A DNA stretch of 64,000 bases from the NCBI GenBank assembly GCA_021532125.1, contig JADYUX010000001.1, positions 186,001-250,000 of the forward strand, in the 5' to 3' direction. Under the pieces are notes generated by a model. That model searched no databases and was not told where the DNA came from. It was given only the letters and a program-made list of their open reading frames with translations. This document shows, piece after piece, positions 25,185 through 33,551 of the stretch (position 1 is the first letter of the stretch; each line of letters begins with the position of its first letter). The stretch is from Arcanobacterium haemolyticum (GTDB lineage Bacteria > Actinomycetota > Actinomycetes > Actinomycetales > Actinomycetaceae). The position numbers and the translations under genes were made by a program.

Positions 25185-25263
25185 CCAATAGAACGTCACT
25201 CTGGATACAAGGATTCCTGGCCCCGCCGGGAGGTATTCGGGGTGGCGTTTTCGCTGTAATGGC
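25185..25263 (+). repeat. 79-bp direct repeat, copy 2
   Basis: This is the second copy of the segment at 18623-18701, same strand, without the tRNA-Gly end. It lies 6.56 kb from copy 1. Confidence 0.85.
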
Positions 25264-25454
25264 GCGGTTTCCTGAAGCGTTGCTCAAAACGCGGGCGCCC
25301 TAAAGCGTGGGTGTCTGCGCAAGGTTCCCAAGAGAACGATCAGATCGTTCATTGTACGTTTATTTGGGAGTCATGTTGCCACATCAGAGTGGTCGTGCGG
25401 ACCATCAGGCGAGCATATTTCAGTCGTCACTCGAGAGAGGCCTACACCCCGATG

Positions 25455-25691
25455 TTAAGAACGTTCTTTGAGTGCTTCACTGGCTTTGGTTTCCCAATCC
25501 GTGTCAGGTTCTGAGGATTCGTCCTTAGCTTCTGGCTCGTTTTCTGTCTTGTTTTCTGTCTTGCCGGATCCAGCGTCGTCCTCAGGTGCCTCTGCGGACC
25601 CGTCACTGGTGGCATTGCCGGTATCTGGCGTGTTAACTGTTGCCTCGTCGGTAGACTCGTCAGCTACTTCATTCTTTTCTTCTTCGTCCAC
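25455..25691 (-). pseudogene. Truncated copy of phage scaffold gene
   Basis: From the GTG at 25689-25691 the frame encodes 78 residues that closely match the first part of the scaffold at 2817-3314, including VDEEEK, EVADESTDEA and WETKASEALKER. It then ends in serine and a stop where the intact gene continues with DTLAAEN. It has one short insertion (KTENKTENEPEAK). It serves as the left homology arm of the orphan toxin cassette and is unlikely to work as a scaffold, since it lacks the coiled coil and C-terminal tail. Confidence 0.85.
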
Positions 25692-25756
25692 GTGCGGCCT
25701 CCGTTCGATAAGGATTTTGGGTACAAAAAAGCCACCCATGATCGATGGATGGCTTA
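25462..25756. repeat. Left homology arm of toxin module (orphan copy)
   Basis: It is homologous to 3097-3379 and includes the scaffold start and the terminator. It has diverged by scattered substitutions and one 12-base insertion, so the duplication is not recent, but long near-identical blocks remain. Confidence 0.85.
25725..25755 (-). terminator. Terminator after orphan toxin-immunity pair
   Basis: On the minus strand AAGCCATCC pairs with GGGTGGCTT around a 9-base loop, followed by a T run. It is the counterpart of the hairpin at 3345-3379. Confidence 0.8.
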
Positions 25757-25778
25757 TTAGTTTTAGTGATTAATCGAT

Positions 25779-26033
25779 TTACTCGGGGAGAGATACTCTG
25801 ACGCTATCTTCACTCATAATGTCGTAGAAGTTGTCTGAGCCAACCCACAGGTGTCTGAGTTCTCTAGTTGCCTTGTCCAAGGTATACATCAACGCGCCAG
25901 GAGGCATTTCCTCTAGGGGAACATCTGGCTCACCGTAGACAAAGACCCACGAAGTGTCGCTCTCAGATGCGCTTTTGATTACAAGGCCAGGACATGCATC
26001 TTTAGCAATTTCATATGCTTCATTAATGTCCAC
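25779..26033 (-). CDS. Immunity protein for papain-like toxin (Imm35/YrhB-like)
   Basis: The product has 84 residues from the GTG at 26031-26033, which has GGAGG 7 bases upstream and lies inside the last 11 bases of the toxin gene. A longer frame starts without a ribosome site. The pattern DINEAYEIAKDACPGLVIKS, WVFVYGEPD and MYTLDKATRELRHLWVG resembles Imm35/YrhB proteins, a small alpha+beta family found next to papain-like toxins, with the conserved tryptophan in WVF. It would protect the cell against the adjacent toxin. Confidence 0.7.
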   Translation of the reverse strand: MDINEAYEIAKDACPGLVIKSASESDTSWVFVYGEPDVPLEEMPPGALMYTLDKATRELRHLWVGSDNFYDIMSEDSVRVSLPE

Positions 26034-26973
26034 GCTGTACCTCCTCACACATTTTGTACACATGATCAGTTATTTCAACGTTATCCACTCTCATAATACT
26101 CGTTGCTCCGCGGACTGCTAGATCAAAGTAGCGACGCACGTTCATTCGTCCAGATTGCGGGTCGAAAAAGTGCACACCATCTGCAAGATTTTCAGCGATA
26201 AAAACGTGTGCTTCTGATCGGTTCCAACTCACCTGCACAATCGCCCTGCTTCCAATTCCCCACTGTGTAAGATATTGGAGAATTTCTTCTTCCCCTGACC
26301 CGCTACCACATGGAATAACTACTGATTTAAAAGCGGACGCCCACTCTGTCGTGTCGTAGTCACTGTATGGTAGACCATTTACATTGAGCGGTCGCGGACG
26401 CGCTGTTACAGCAAAATTTCGTCGTCGCATCTCATATGCAACAACGCACCGTTGACAGTTCGTTTGGTATTCAATACCTTCACTGAACAATGGATTTGTG
26501 CCTTCAACCGCATCCCGTATGTTCTTCGTTCCACGATATGAGCGGAATGGACGTGACGAATCAAAATGCGTGTGAGGACGACCAGGGGCAAGTTTCTCGC
26601 TGTCGGGGATTAACCCGTCGCGGGTCAATCCAGGTATTGAGCGATACGCTTTGAGGACATCACCACCAAATTCATTTCTGGCAAGCTCCTTCATCTTTTC
26701 GTACTGTTTATGAAGTAGATCAGGATTGTAAGAACCAAGAACCTGCTTACCCCACGAAGGAATGATCTTGCAGTCACAATCCGAGTGATACTGCATCTCG
26801 CGCCCAGCTGACTCTTCACTCACGTATGCGAACCCTCGCGAAGCAAGCATGAGACAGAACGCGCATGTCGTCGTCCCCGTTGGTACGCGCGCCCAGCGTG
26901 GACGCGTAGGATCACGACGCATATTCCGCTGCGTCTGCAGCCTCCTGGCAGCGTTCATCATGTCCGCAGCCAT
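26023..26973 (-). CDS. Headless MuF protein with papain-like (Tox-PL) toxin domain
   Basis: The 316-residue frame starts exactly at the homology boundary. Residues 1-79 equal codons 138-216 of the intact MuF gene (RRDPTRPRWARVP, CAFCLMLASRG, HSDCDCKIIPSW). Residues about 145-312 form a Tox-PL domain: NCQRCVVAYEMRRRNF (C173 and C176), H256 in EAHVFIAENL, and D271 in HFFDPQSGR, the expected Cys-His-Asp set of papain-fold deamidase or protease toxins. The first 137 residues of MuF are missing, so it cannot be packaged as it stands. The immunity gene follows with an 11-base overlap. It looks like a silent cassette. Confidence 0.85.
   Translation of the reverse strand: MAADMMNAARRLQTQRNMRRDPTRPRWARVPTGTTTCAFCLMLASRGFAYVSEESAGREMQYHSDCDCKIIPSWGKQVLGSYNPDLLHKQYEKMKELARNEFGGDVLKAYRSIPGLTRDGLIPDSEKLAPGRPHTHFDSSRPFRSYRGTKNIRDAVEGTNPLFSEGIEYQTNCQRCVVAYEMRRRNFAVTARPRPLNVNGLPYSDYDTTEWASAFKSVVIPCGSGSGEEEILQYLTQWGIGSRAIVQVSWNRSEAHVFIAENLADGVHFFDPQSGRMNVRRYFDLAVRGATSIMRVDNVEITDHVYKMCEEVQRGH
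26737..26971. repeat. Right homology arm of toxin module (orphan copy)
   Basis: It is homologous to 4116-4350 within the MuF gene. The 60 bases next to the toxin-specific part are identical in both copies; the outer part is about 85% similar. Confidence 0.85.
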
Positions 26974-27004
26974 AACAAAACCCCCGCACGAAACCGTGCA
27001 GGGG
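26971..27004 (-). terminator. Terminator upstream of orphan toxin
   Basis: On the minus strand CCCCTGCACGG pairs with CGTGCGGGGG around a 4-base loop, followed by TTTTG. It ends transcription of the gene at 27030-27530 and shields the headless toxin gene from read-through. Confidence 0.85.
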
Positions 27005-27029
27005 TCAAAACTAAATAGAGATTATTGGG

Positions 27030-27530
27030 TTAAAGCTCGGCCATGCGAGCTTTTTCGTAGTCATCGTATAGTCGCTGTTCGAGATCGAGCATTTGAGAGA
27101 CAGTACCTCGTTCAACTGAACCATGATCAAAGCGCTCAAGGAACCATGCTCGCGCTTCTTCAATGGGAAGCCCTTGAAGTCCAAGCTCATCACATTGAGG
27201 GATAAGCTCATGTCCAGGACGTAAATCTGTAGTGCTCAGATGAGTGACCGGGGACCCTGCCCATTCCAGAAAACCTATAACTTGCCCGCCCTCGTAGAGA
27301 CGAACCCACTCAACCATCTCAGTATCGTCAAGCATGTACGGAGCAGGATACCGCCCTTCGGCATAGCCTCCAGACATAGGGTTGATCATGGCAGCCGAAT
27401 GCCACTCGCCGTCAATCCAACCGGATTCTTCAACGAGCTTCTCAAACTCCTCACGTGTAAGCCTTGACTTCATACGGCCGCTTCTGCCTTCTGTTGCTGA
27501 GGTCTTCCTCAGAAGTGCAATCTCCCTCAT
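27030..27530 (-). CDS. Unknown protein upstream of orphan toxin, possible immunity remnant
   Basis: The frame gives 166 residues. An internal ATG at 27473 (MKSRLTREEFEKLVEESGWI) is an equally likely start. The middle contains EMVEWVRLYEGGQVIGFLEW and the C terminus is helical (MLDLEQRLYDDYEKARMAEL). I do not recognise a family. It is acidic and soluble-looking, lies beside the orphan toxin cassette on the same strand and has its own terminator. That layout suits a leftover immunity gene from an earlier toxin exchange, but this is not shown. Confidence 0.55.
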   Translation of the reverse strand: MREIALLRKTSATEGRSGRMKSRLTREEFEKLVEESGWIDGEWHSAAMINPMSGGYAEGRYPAPYMLDDTEMVEWVRLYEGGQVIGFLEWAGSPVTHLSTTDLRPGHELIPQCDELGLQGLPIEEARAWFLERFDHGSVERGTVSQMLDLEQRLYDDYEKARMAEL

Positions 27531-27886
27531 CCTGTTTTACACGAGTTATGCACCTTGGTCTGAGCGTAGAAATCATTCCTGGCGGTATCGATACTCATAC
27601 CCCGCCTCATCGATAGATCCAGGTGAGGCATCTGCCGCGAGAAAGCCGCGCCATTTCGCGGTTCTTTCATTGACGACTCGGAAACATCTAGATACACTCA
27701 TCAAAAGTTCAAATTTTTCCCAGTGGCGTGAAAAATCAACGGCTTCCCGGAGTACACACGTCGCGCTTCGTCTCGATTACCGTTCCGATATCCTCCCGTA
27801 AATCACAGTTTTCCGTGTATCTCACGGATTGTTCATCCGAAAGTTGGTCGAATTTCTCTCGCCACCTGTAAGAACGAAAGGGGCTC
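27531..27886. other. Noncoding region before surface-protein gene
   Basis: Between the leftward island gene and the rightward surface-protein gene I see no gene and no clear repeat. The surface-protein promoter should lie in the AT-richer 27660-27870 part. An AAAGGGG ribosome site ends at about 27882. Confidence 0.4.
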
Positions 27887-30139
27887 ATGATGCGAAAGAT
27901 GCGTAGCGTCATTGCGTCAGCGGCATTGTTTGGATTGCTCTGCAGCGGAGGTATGTTCGTTGCCACTGCTAGTGCAGCAGCAGTGGCAGCCCCTTACGGA
28001 TCCACGATCTCTCGGACGGCCCTAGCACCCACCGAGGCTACGGAGGGAGGTTTCGTCGTCACGGCAGACGGCGCAACCGTAGGCTCATATAGTAGCCTCG
28101 TTGATGCACTCAACGTGATTGCCGACGATCCGGATCGCGCCTCAAAGAAGTTCGTCCTCACTATCTCCGAAGATTCCGAGTTTCAACCTGTCTCGGATGT
28201 CGTTGGCGCAACTTCAATGTTGTACGACGTGGACCTCACAGTTACGTCGGCAAATCCAAAGTCTCCATCCCGAATTACGGTGATGGCGCCCACCTCGTAT
28301 CCGGTTTTTCGTGTTGGTGCAGGTTCATCCCTCACGATCAGCAATCTCATTCTCGATGGCGGAGGTGTCGGTAAGCTCATCTTTGCCGAAGGAAACCCGC
28401 TCCACCAGGCCGGCACGACTACCGAGATCACCCTCAATAATGGAACCGTTGTGGAAAACGGGCGCGAATATATAGGCATTAGCCCAATTCATATTACAAG
28501 GGGCGCCCACCTCACAATCAATGATGGTGTCACTATTCAGAACAACGTTGCTGACGATTCCGATGAATCTAATAGCGGCAACGGAAATGGCGCTGCGATC
28601 ACAGCCTCTGACGGCACAACAATCACCATCAACGGTGGAACTTTTAGAAATAATCGCTCCACAAAAGAGGTCGGAGTGATCGACTTCCATGCAAGCAAGG
28701 TCGAAATCAATGGCGGCACATTTGAGGCCAACAGCTCAGGAACCGAAGGCGGCGTAATCCACAATTATCGAAGCCAGGGAACTCTCGATATTAATGGAGG
28801 CACCTTTACAGGAAATACCGCAGCACGTGGCGGCGCTATCTGGGCTAGCGCTATCACGACGATTACCGGCGGAACCTTCACAGAGAACGGTGGTAAAGAT
28901 ACGAAGAGTGGAGGCGCAATCCACGCACTGCAACTCAAGGAGCTGTCGAACGCAACGTTGAGCAAGAACGCTGCACGAAGTGGCGGAGCTGTATATCTCA
29001 GTGCCAACGTGGATGCCATAATCTCGGATACGACATTCAGCGGGAACGGTGCTTTATGGGGCGGTGGAGCATTTATCACCGGACCTGACGACAGCACCCA
29101 TAAGGTGAAGATCCAGGGAAGTACCTTCGCTTCCAATTCCTCCAACAACATGGGAGGTGGAATCTACCTGTCACCGAATGGTCATGCCGATATAGCATCC
29201 TCCACCTTCAATGGCAATAAGTCGACACAAGGTGGCGCCATCTATACCAAGCTGTTGGGTGAAACCGATCCAGTACCGGCGGACAGGTACCACAACCTCA
29301 CGATCGACGACGAGACGCTCTTCACTGGCAACTGGGCTGCCAGCGGCCTGGCTGTTCCACCGTCGAACTATGCTGACTTCACTAATCTGAAGTTTGCTGA
29401 GGGTTCGGATGTCGCTCACGACATCCTCACCGTGGAGAGTCTGTTGAACAACTACGATGTCGTCTACATTGACTCGAAGCGCGCCCTCAAATATGACGCA
29501 AATGGTGGCGTGTTCGCCGACGAAGCAACCACGAAGGTAGAAACAGTCTCGCTGGATGCCGAAACTGATTCTGTGGAAGCAACCCTTGCGGCTGCACCCA
29601 CTCGCGAGGGACACACCTTCCTCGGCTGGGACAACATGGCAACAGACGAAGTAGAGAGGCTCGCAGCCGGTGCAACGCTCACAGTTGAAGATTCGATGTC
29701 TTTCAGGGCCATGTGGAACGCCGTACCAGCTCTCGAGATTGTCTCTGACCCCGCGAGTATAACTGCCGGTACCGGGTTCGATCTCAACTCGCTGGTCGTC
29801 AAGGCCGAGGATAAGGAGGATGGCGACCTCACTGACAAGGTCGCCATTGCCGACGATGGAGGCTTCGACGCCACCAAACCCGGCGTATACACCATTGCGT
29901 TCTCCGTTACTGACTCCGACGGTGCAACGACGACAGCAACCACAACCGTGACAGTGGTTGCGAAGCCCATCGAATCTACACCTGAGCCGAGTCAGCCAGT
30001 TCAGCCCGGCAAGACCGTTAAGCCGGTGAAGAAGCCTATCCTGGCCAATACCGGCGCTGCAACGATCGTCAGTGGCTCAATCGCGGCTCTTGCTTTGGCG
30101 GCAGGCATCGCGCTAACTGTTCGCCGCCGCAAGGCTTAG
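27887..30139 (+). CDS. Sortase-anchored surface protein with beta-helix and Ig-like domains
   Basis: The protein has 750 residues. A signal peptide (RKMRSVIASAALFGLLCSGG to about 31, ATASAAA) is followed by a long right-handed beta-helix (about 100-470) built from repeats such as INGGTFRNN, INGGTFEANSS and INGGTFTGNTAARGGAIWAS, similar in style to Chlamydia Pmp and adhesin helices. A Listeria-Bacteroides repeat (KYDANGGVF to REGHTFLGWDN) and a DUF5011-like Ig domain (about 615-695) follow. The C terminus has LANTG (719-723), a hydrophobic span and RRRK, a class E type sorting signal. It is likely wall-anchored and involved in adhesion. Confidence 0.88.
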   Translation: MMRKMRSVIASAALFGLLCSGGMFVATASAAAVAAPYGSTISRTALAPTEATEGGFVVTADGATVGSYSSLVDALNVIADDPDRASKKFVLTISEDSEFQPVSDVVGATSMLYDVDLTVTSANPKSPSRITVMAPTSYPVFRVGAGSSLTISNLILDGGGVGKLIFAEGNPLHQAGTTTEITLNNGTVVENGREYIGISPIHITRGAHLTINDGVTIQNNVADDSDESNSGNGNGAAITASDGTTITINGGTFRNNRSTKEVGVIDFHASKVEINGGTFEANSSGTEGGVIHNYRSQGTLDINGGTFTGNTAARGGAIWASAITTITGGTFTENGGKDTKSGGAIHALQLKELSNATLSKNAARSGGAVYLSANVDAIISDTTFSGNGALWGGGAFITGPDDSTHKVKIQGSTFASNSSNNMGGGIYLSPNGHADIASSTFNGNKSTQGGAIYTKLLGETDPVPADRYHNLTIDDETLFTGNWAASGLAVPPSNYADFTNLKFAEGSDVAHDILTVESLLNNYDVVYIDSKRALKYDANGGVFADEATTKVETVSLDAETDSVEATLAAAPTREGHTFLGWDNMATDEVERLAAGATLTVEDSMSFRAMWNAVPALEIVSDPASITAGTGFDLNSLVVKAEDKEDGDLTDKVAIADDGGFDATKPGVYTIAFSVTDSDGATTTATTTVTVVAKPIESTPEPSQPVQPGKTVKPVKKPILANTGAATIVSGSIAALALAAGIALTVRRRKA

Positions 30140-30177
30140 TTTCAGCCATAAAGGCAGCTAAGTCTGGGCCTTAAACG

Positions 30178-30213
30178 CAGTGAAGCCCCGCGCTGATGCG
30201 CGGGGCTTCACTG
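30178..30213. terminator. Bidirectional terminator hairpin
   Basis: CAGTGAAGCCCCGCGC and GCGCGGGGCTTCACTG form a perfect 16-bp stem around TGAT between two convergent genes. The T tracts on either side are short. Confidence 0.8.
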
Positions 30214-30223
30214 TTGGATTGCG

Positions 30224-30388
30224 TCAGTCCGACAGCAGACCGGTCTGGTAAGCCTTGACGAGCTTACGCGGGATACGCACTTCGCGGCCCTGCACGCGGA
30301 CAGTCTGGAGCTCAGTGAGCTCAGCCTTCCACTGGGAACGGCGAGAGCGGGTGTTGCTGCGAGACATCTTGCGCTTGGGTACTGCCAT
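30224..30388 (-). CDS. rpmF: 50S ribosomal protein L32
   Basis: The product has 54 residues from the ATG at 30386-30388 ([20 protein letters not shown], ending [12 protein letters not shown]), the standard L32 N terminus and length. It lacks the four cysteines of the zinc-binding form, so it is the zinc-independent (C-) variant. A GGAG motif lies upstream. It is monocistronic here, rather than paired with the yceD/plsX genes. Confidence 0.95.
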   Translation of the reverse strand: MAVPKRKMSRSNTRSRRSQWKAELTELQTVRVQGREVRIPRKLVKAYQTGLLSD

Positions 30389-30642
30389 GATGCCGCTCCT
30401 CTCCATCGTTCAGCCGCCCCGTGGCGGCCTGTCGGTCTTATCGCGCCGGCTGAAAGCCAATGCGCACAAATGACAACCTTACCCGACGAACGCCCCACTC
30501 GCCATCCGCAAGCCGCCCCTTCACTCAATCAGGTCCGAGTATTTCGTCACATCTCATCCAAGGCGCCAGCTTACCCGCAACGTCGTCCACCCAACAATTA
30601 CAGTTATCTCGTTAGCCTATTCATTGATACGGGAGGAGTTGT

Positions 30643-31314
30643 ATGCCGCCGCCCATTCTTCTCCCTATCGCTTCGTTCGCTACAACCAACGACATCGAGA
30701 TTAAGCGTTCACGTTTCATTACGAACGTGGCACGAGCCGACACACAGGAAGATGCCCGTGCCTTCATCGACCTCATTCGCGCTGAATATCCTGACGCTCG
30801 GCATAACTGCACGGCTTTCGCACTCACTGAGCTAGGTCAGGCTCCCACCCTCCATTCGTCGGATGACGGGGAACCGTCAGGCACTGCCGGGCGCCCCATG
30901 CTCGACGTTTTGGCAGGCGTTCCCATCTTTAACATCGTCGCTGTCGTAACTCGCTACTTTGGAGGTACGCTTCTGGGCACTGGCGGGCTGGTTCGTGCCT
31001 ATTCTGATTCTGTCCGCGAAGCTCTCGAGGCGATGCCCGTCGTGAGCTTGGCTTACGTTCCGACGTGGCAGGCCCTTCTCCCCCATGCCGACGCTGGCCG
31101 TTATCTCTCGGAGTTCGCGAGCGCCGGCTGGGTAACGTCGACAAGCTATGAAGGGCATGGCGTCCAGGTCACGATTTCCTCGAACGACGACGTTCCTACT
31201 TGCCTTGCCCAGCTATCGTCGGGAAGCATTACGCCGCAACGAGTCGACGATGCTCGTGTTGAGCTTCCGTACGGCGAGATTCGTTCGGGAAAGCCTGTGC
31301 ATTTACCGGAGTGA
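30643..31314 (+). CDS. IMPACT/YigZ-family protein
   Basis: The 223-residue protein has the UPF0029/IMPACT signature (DDGEPSGTAGRPML, followed by VTRYFGGTLLGTGGLVRAYS) and the N-terminal IKRSRFITNVARADTQEDAR. Length and domain order match YigZ of bacteria, a ribosome- or nucleic-acid-linked protein with an unclear role. The ATG has GGAGGAGTTGT upstream. It stands alone between rpmF and cysK. Confidence 0.92.
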   Translation: MPPPILLPIASFATTNDIEIKRSRFITNVARADTQEDARAFIDLIRAEYPDARHNCTAFALTELGQAPTLHSSDDGEPSGTAGRPMLDVLAGVPIFNIVAVVTRYFGGTLLGTGGLVRAYSDSVREALEAMPVVSLAYVPTWQALLPHADAGRYLSEFASAGWVTSTSYEGHGVQVTISSNDDVPTCLAQLSSGSITPQRVDDARVELPYGEIRSGKPVHLPE

Positions 31315-31634
31315 GTGTGCCTTCATGCGTTTATAAGGCAACACAATCGAGGCTTCGTCGTCACTAATCCGCAGCTTCGTCGTCATTAAATCCCCACACC
31401 TATTGACGAGATTTACGCCACAATTGCACGAGTTATTATCACTTTCTCGCACTGCGTCCTCCTTTAATCGGAAACGCGATCGGCGTTTTAGCTGGTGAAA
31501 CGCTTGTTTCTCACAAAACTTCATCTTTTTCGACAACTCCCTACTTTCGTAGTAGGTTAATTCCTAGACGCTTGAGGATTTCCTCGAATTTCCTTCCCGG
31601 ACAAGCTCAAGCCCTCATACCGTCAAGGAGAATC
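31315..31634. promoter_or_regulatory. cysK upstream region with dyad
   Basis: This 320-base gap holds a probable cysK promoter (TCGACA near 31530, 17 bases, TAGGTT) overlapped by the perfect dyad CCTACT-TTCGT-AGTAGG (31540-31556), a likely operator. The rest of the gap (31315-31520) shows no gene. Confidence 0.55.
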
Positions 31635-32570
31635 ATGTCTAACGTATATTCCGACGCCACCGCCCTCGTAGGCCGTACACCGCTCGTGAAGATCAACCGC
31701 CTTGCCGATGGCCTGAACGCCACCATTCTCGCCAAACTTGAGTTCTACAACCCGGCCAACTCCGTCAAGGATCGTATCGCCGTGGCGATCGTCGATGCCG
31801 CCGAAAAGGCTGGTGCTCTCACCGAAGGCGGCACAATTGTTGAGGCAACATCAGGAAACACGGGCATTGGCCTTGCATGGGTAGGAGCCGTCCGCGGATA
31901 CAAGGTTATTCTCACAATGCCATCGTCGATGTCGAAGGAACGCCGCGCACTGCTTCGCGCCTTCGGTGCGGAGCTCGTCCTCACCGAGCCTGCTGGTGGA
32001 ATGAAGGGCGCCGTGGAGAAGGCGAACGAAATCGTTGAGACCACGCCTGGCGCCATTCTTGCCTCCCAGTTCGCCAACGAGGCTAACCCGGCCATCCACG
32101 AGCGCACCACTGGCGAGGAGATCTGGGCGGATACAGACGGCCATGTCGATTACCTCATTTCAGGCATTGGCACGGGCGGAACAATCACAGGAACTGGCCG
32201 CGCACTGCGCAAGCACAACCCCGACGTCAAGCTCGTTGCCGTTGAGCCGGCAGAATCTCCTCTCCTTTCTGAAGGCAAGGCAGGTCCGCACAAGATTCAG
32301 GGTATCGGCGCAAACTTCGTCCCTGACGTTCTTGACACCGATCTTTACGACGAGGTTTTCCCGGTCGCTTCCGATGACGCCATCGCGACGGCTCGCGCGG
32401 CAGCTACGCAGGAAGGACTCCTCGTCGGCATCTCCTCCGGCGCCGCACTCAAGGCTGCCCTTGACATCGCAAAGCGCCCCGAGGCTGCAGGTAAGACAAT
32501 CGTCGCCATCGTCCCTGACTTTGGTGAGCGTTACCTCTCGACGCCGCTTTTCGAAGGACTCATTGACTGA
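31635..32570 (+). CDS. cysK: Cysteine synthase A (O-acetylserine sulfhydrylase)
   Basis: The product has 311 residues from the ATG at 31635, with AAGGAG upstream; the longer frame is not needed. It has VGRTPLVKINRL, the PLP lysine in NPANSVKDRIAVAI, the substrate loop TSGNTGIGLAW and the phosphate-binding GIGTGGTITGTGR. It makes cysteine from O-acetylserine and sulfide. A strong hairpin separates it from cysE, which supplies the substrate. Confidence 0.97.
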   Translation: MSNVYSDATALVGRTPLVKINRLADGLNATILAKLEFYNPANSVKDRIAVAIVDAAEKAGALTEGGTIVEATSGNTGIGLAWVGAVRGYKVILTMPSSMSKERRALLRAFGAELVLTEPAGGMKGAVEKANEIVETTPGAILASQFANEANPAIHERTTGEEIWADTDGHVDYLISGIGTGGTITGTGRALRKHNPDVKLVAVEPAESPLLSEGKAGPHKIQGIGANFVPDVLDTDLYDEVFPVASDDAIATARAAATQEGLLVGISSGAALKAALDIAKRPEAAGKTIVAIVPDFGERYLSTPLFEGLID

Positions 32571-32635
32571 GCTCAACCCTAGGGCCACTTCATCGCACCC
32601 GATCGGGCGTGATTCGCGCGTTTTCCTGAGATGAG

Positions 32636-32680
32636 TACGCCCCCGATGAACAGTATTTGTTCTTTCGGGGGCGTATCTCT
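32636..32680 (+). terminator. Terminator between cysK and cysE
   Basis: TACGCCCCCGA (32636-32646) pairs with TCGGGGGCGTA (32665-32675), and the loop adds GAACA/TGTTC pairing. ATCTCTATTCTC follows. It uncouples cysE from full cysK expression. Confidence 0.8.
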
Positions 32681-32761
32681 ATTCTCATAGAGGCCATTAA
32701 CCTACTGCGATGGTCGGCTTATCGTCAGCCGTTATTCGTCGACGTACCGAAGGGAGAGAAG

Positions 32762-33325
32762 ATGAGCTTCCTGCGCACATTCCACGAGGATCTCAAGACT
32801 GCACGTGCACACGACCCGGCTGCACGCTCTGATCTCGAAGTTGCCCTCGGTTACCCCGGAGTGCACGCTGTGTGGGCGCATCGCGTCGCCCATGCTATGT
32901 GGTGTCGTTCCCCTTTGCTACGCCTACCTGCACGCCTGCTCTCGCAACTCACGCGAGCGATGACAGGCATTGAAATTCACCCCGGCGCCCAGATCGGGCC
33001 ACGCTTCTTTATCGATCACGGCATGGGAGTCGTTATCGGCGAGACAGCCGAGATCGGCGCCGACTGCATGCTCTACCACGGGGTGACTCTCGGAGGCATG
33101 TCGCTCCAGGCGACGAAGCGCCACCCTACTCTCAAAGATCACGTCACGGTTGGCGCTGGAGCGAAAATTCTCGGCCCCATCACGATCGGTTCAGGGGCGC
33201 GAATCGGCGCTAACGCTGTCGTGGTTCGCGACGTTCCCGACCACGCCACCGCGGTCGGCGTGCCAGCCAAGAATCGCGAGGCCCATTACCCCGACACGTG
33301 GATTGACCCCGCCATCTACATCTGA
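32762..33325 (+). CDS. cysE: Serine O-acetyltransferase
   Basis: The product has 187 residues from the ATG at 32762, with AGGGAGAG upstream. It is the short form of SAT: an N-terminal helical part ([20 protein letters not shown]), then left-handed beta-helix hexapeptides ([40 protein letters not shown]) and [20 protein letters not shown]. It acetylates serine and forms the cysteine-synthase complex with CysK through its C terminus, which ends in IYI with the terminal isoleucine that inserts into CysK. Confidence 0.95.
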   Translation: MSFLRTFHEDLKTARAHDPAARSDLEVALGYPGVHAVWAHRVAHAMWCRSPLLRLPARLLSQLTRAMTGIEIHPGAQIGPRFFIDHGMGVVIGETAEIGADCMLYHGVTLGGMSLQATKRHPTLKDHVTVGAGAKILGPITIGSGARIGANAVVVRDVPDHATAVGVPAKNREAHYPDTWIDPAIYI

Positions 33326-33502
33326 GTGCCGCGCACACGCGTCTCAGTACCGTGCGCTTCGCAGACCGACCTTGGGGAGCAGGCGCCAGCGCCAACGTTG
33401 TTCGCCGCCTCATCTGAACATAACGACGAAGCCACGCACATCGTCGCTCGCCTCGCGTATCGTTGTGGGTGCTTAATCCCAACAAGTTGCGGATGCTTAT
33501 TC

Positions 33503-33538
33503 CAAAAAAGTGAGGCCCCGTCATTGACGGAGCCTCAC
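33503..33538 (-). terminator. rpiB terminator
   Basis: GTGAGGC and GCCTCAC (33510-33516, 33532-33538) pair, with an inner CCGTCA/TGACGG stem. On the minus strand the hairpin is followed by TTTTTT. Confidence 0.88.
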
Positions 33539-33551
33539 GTATAAGACGGTG

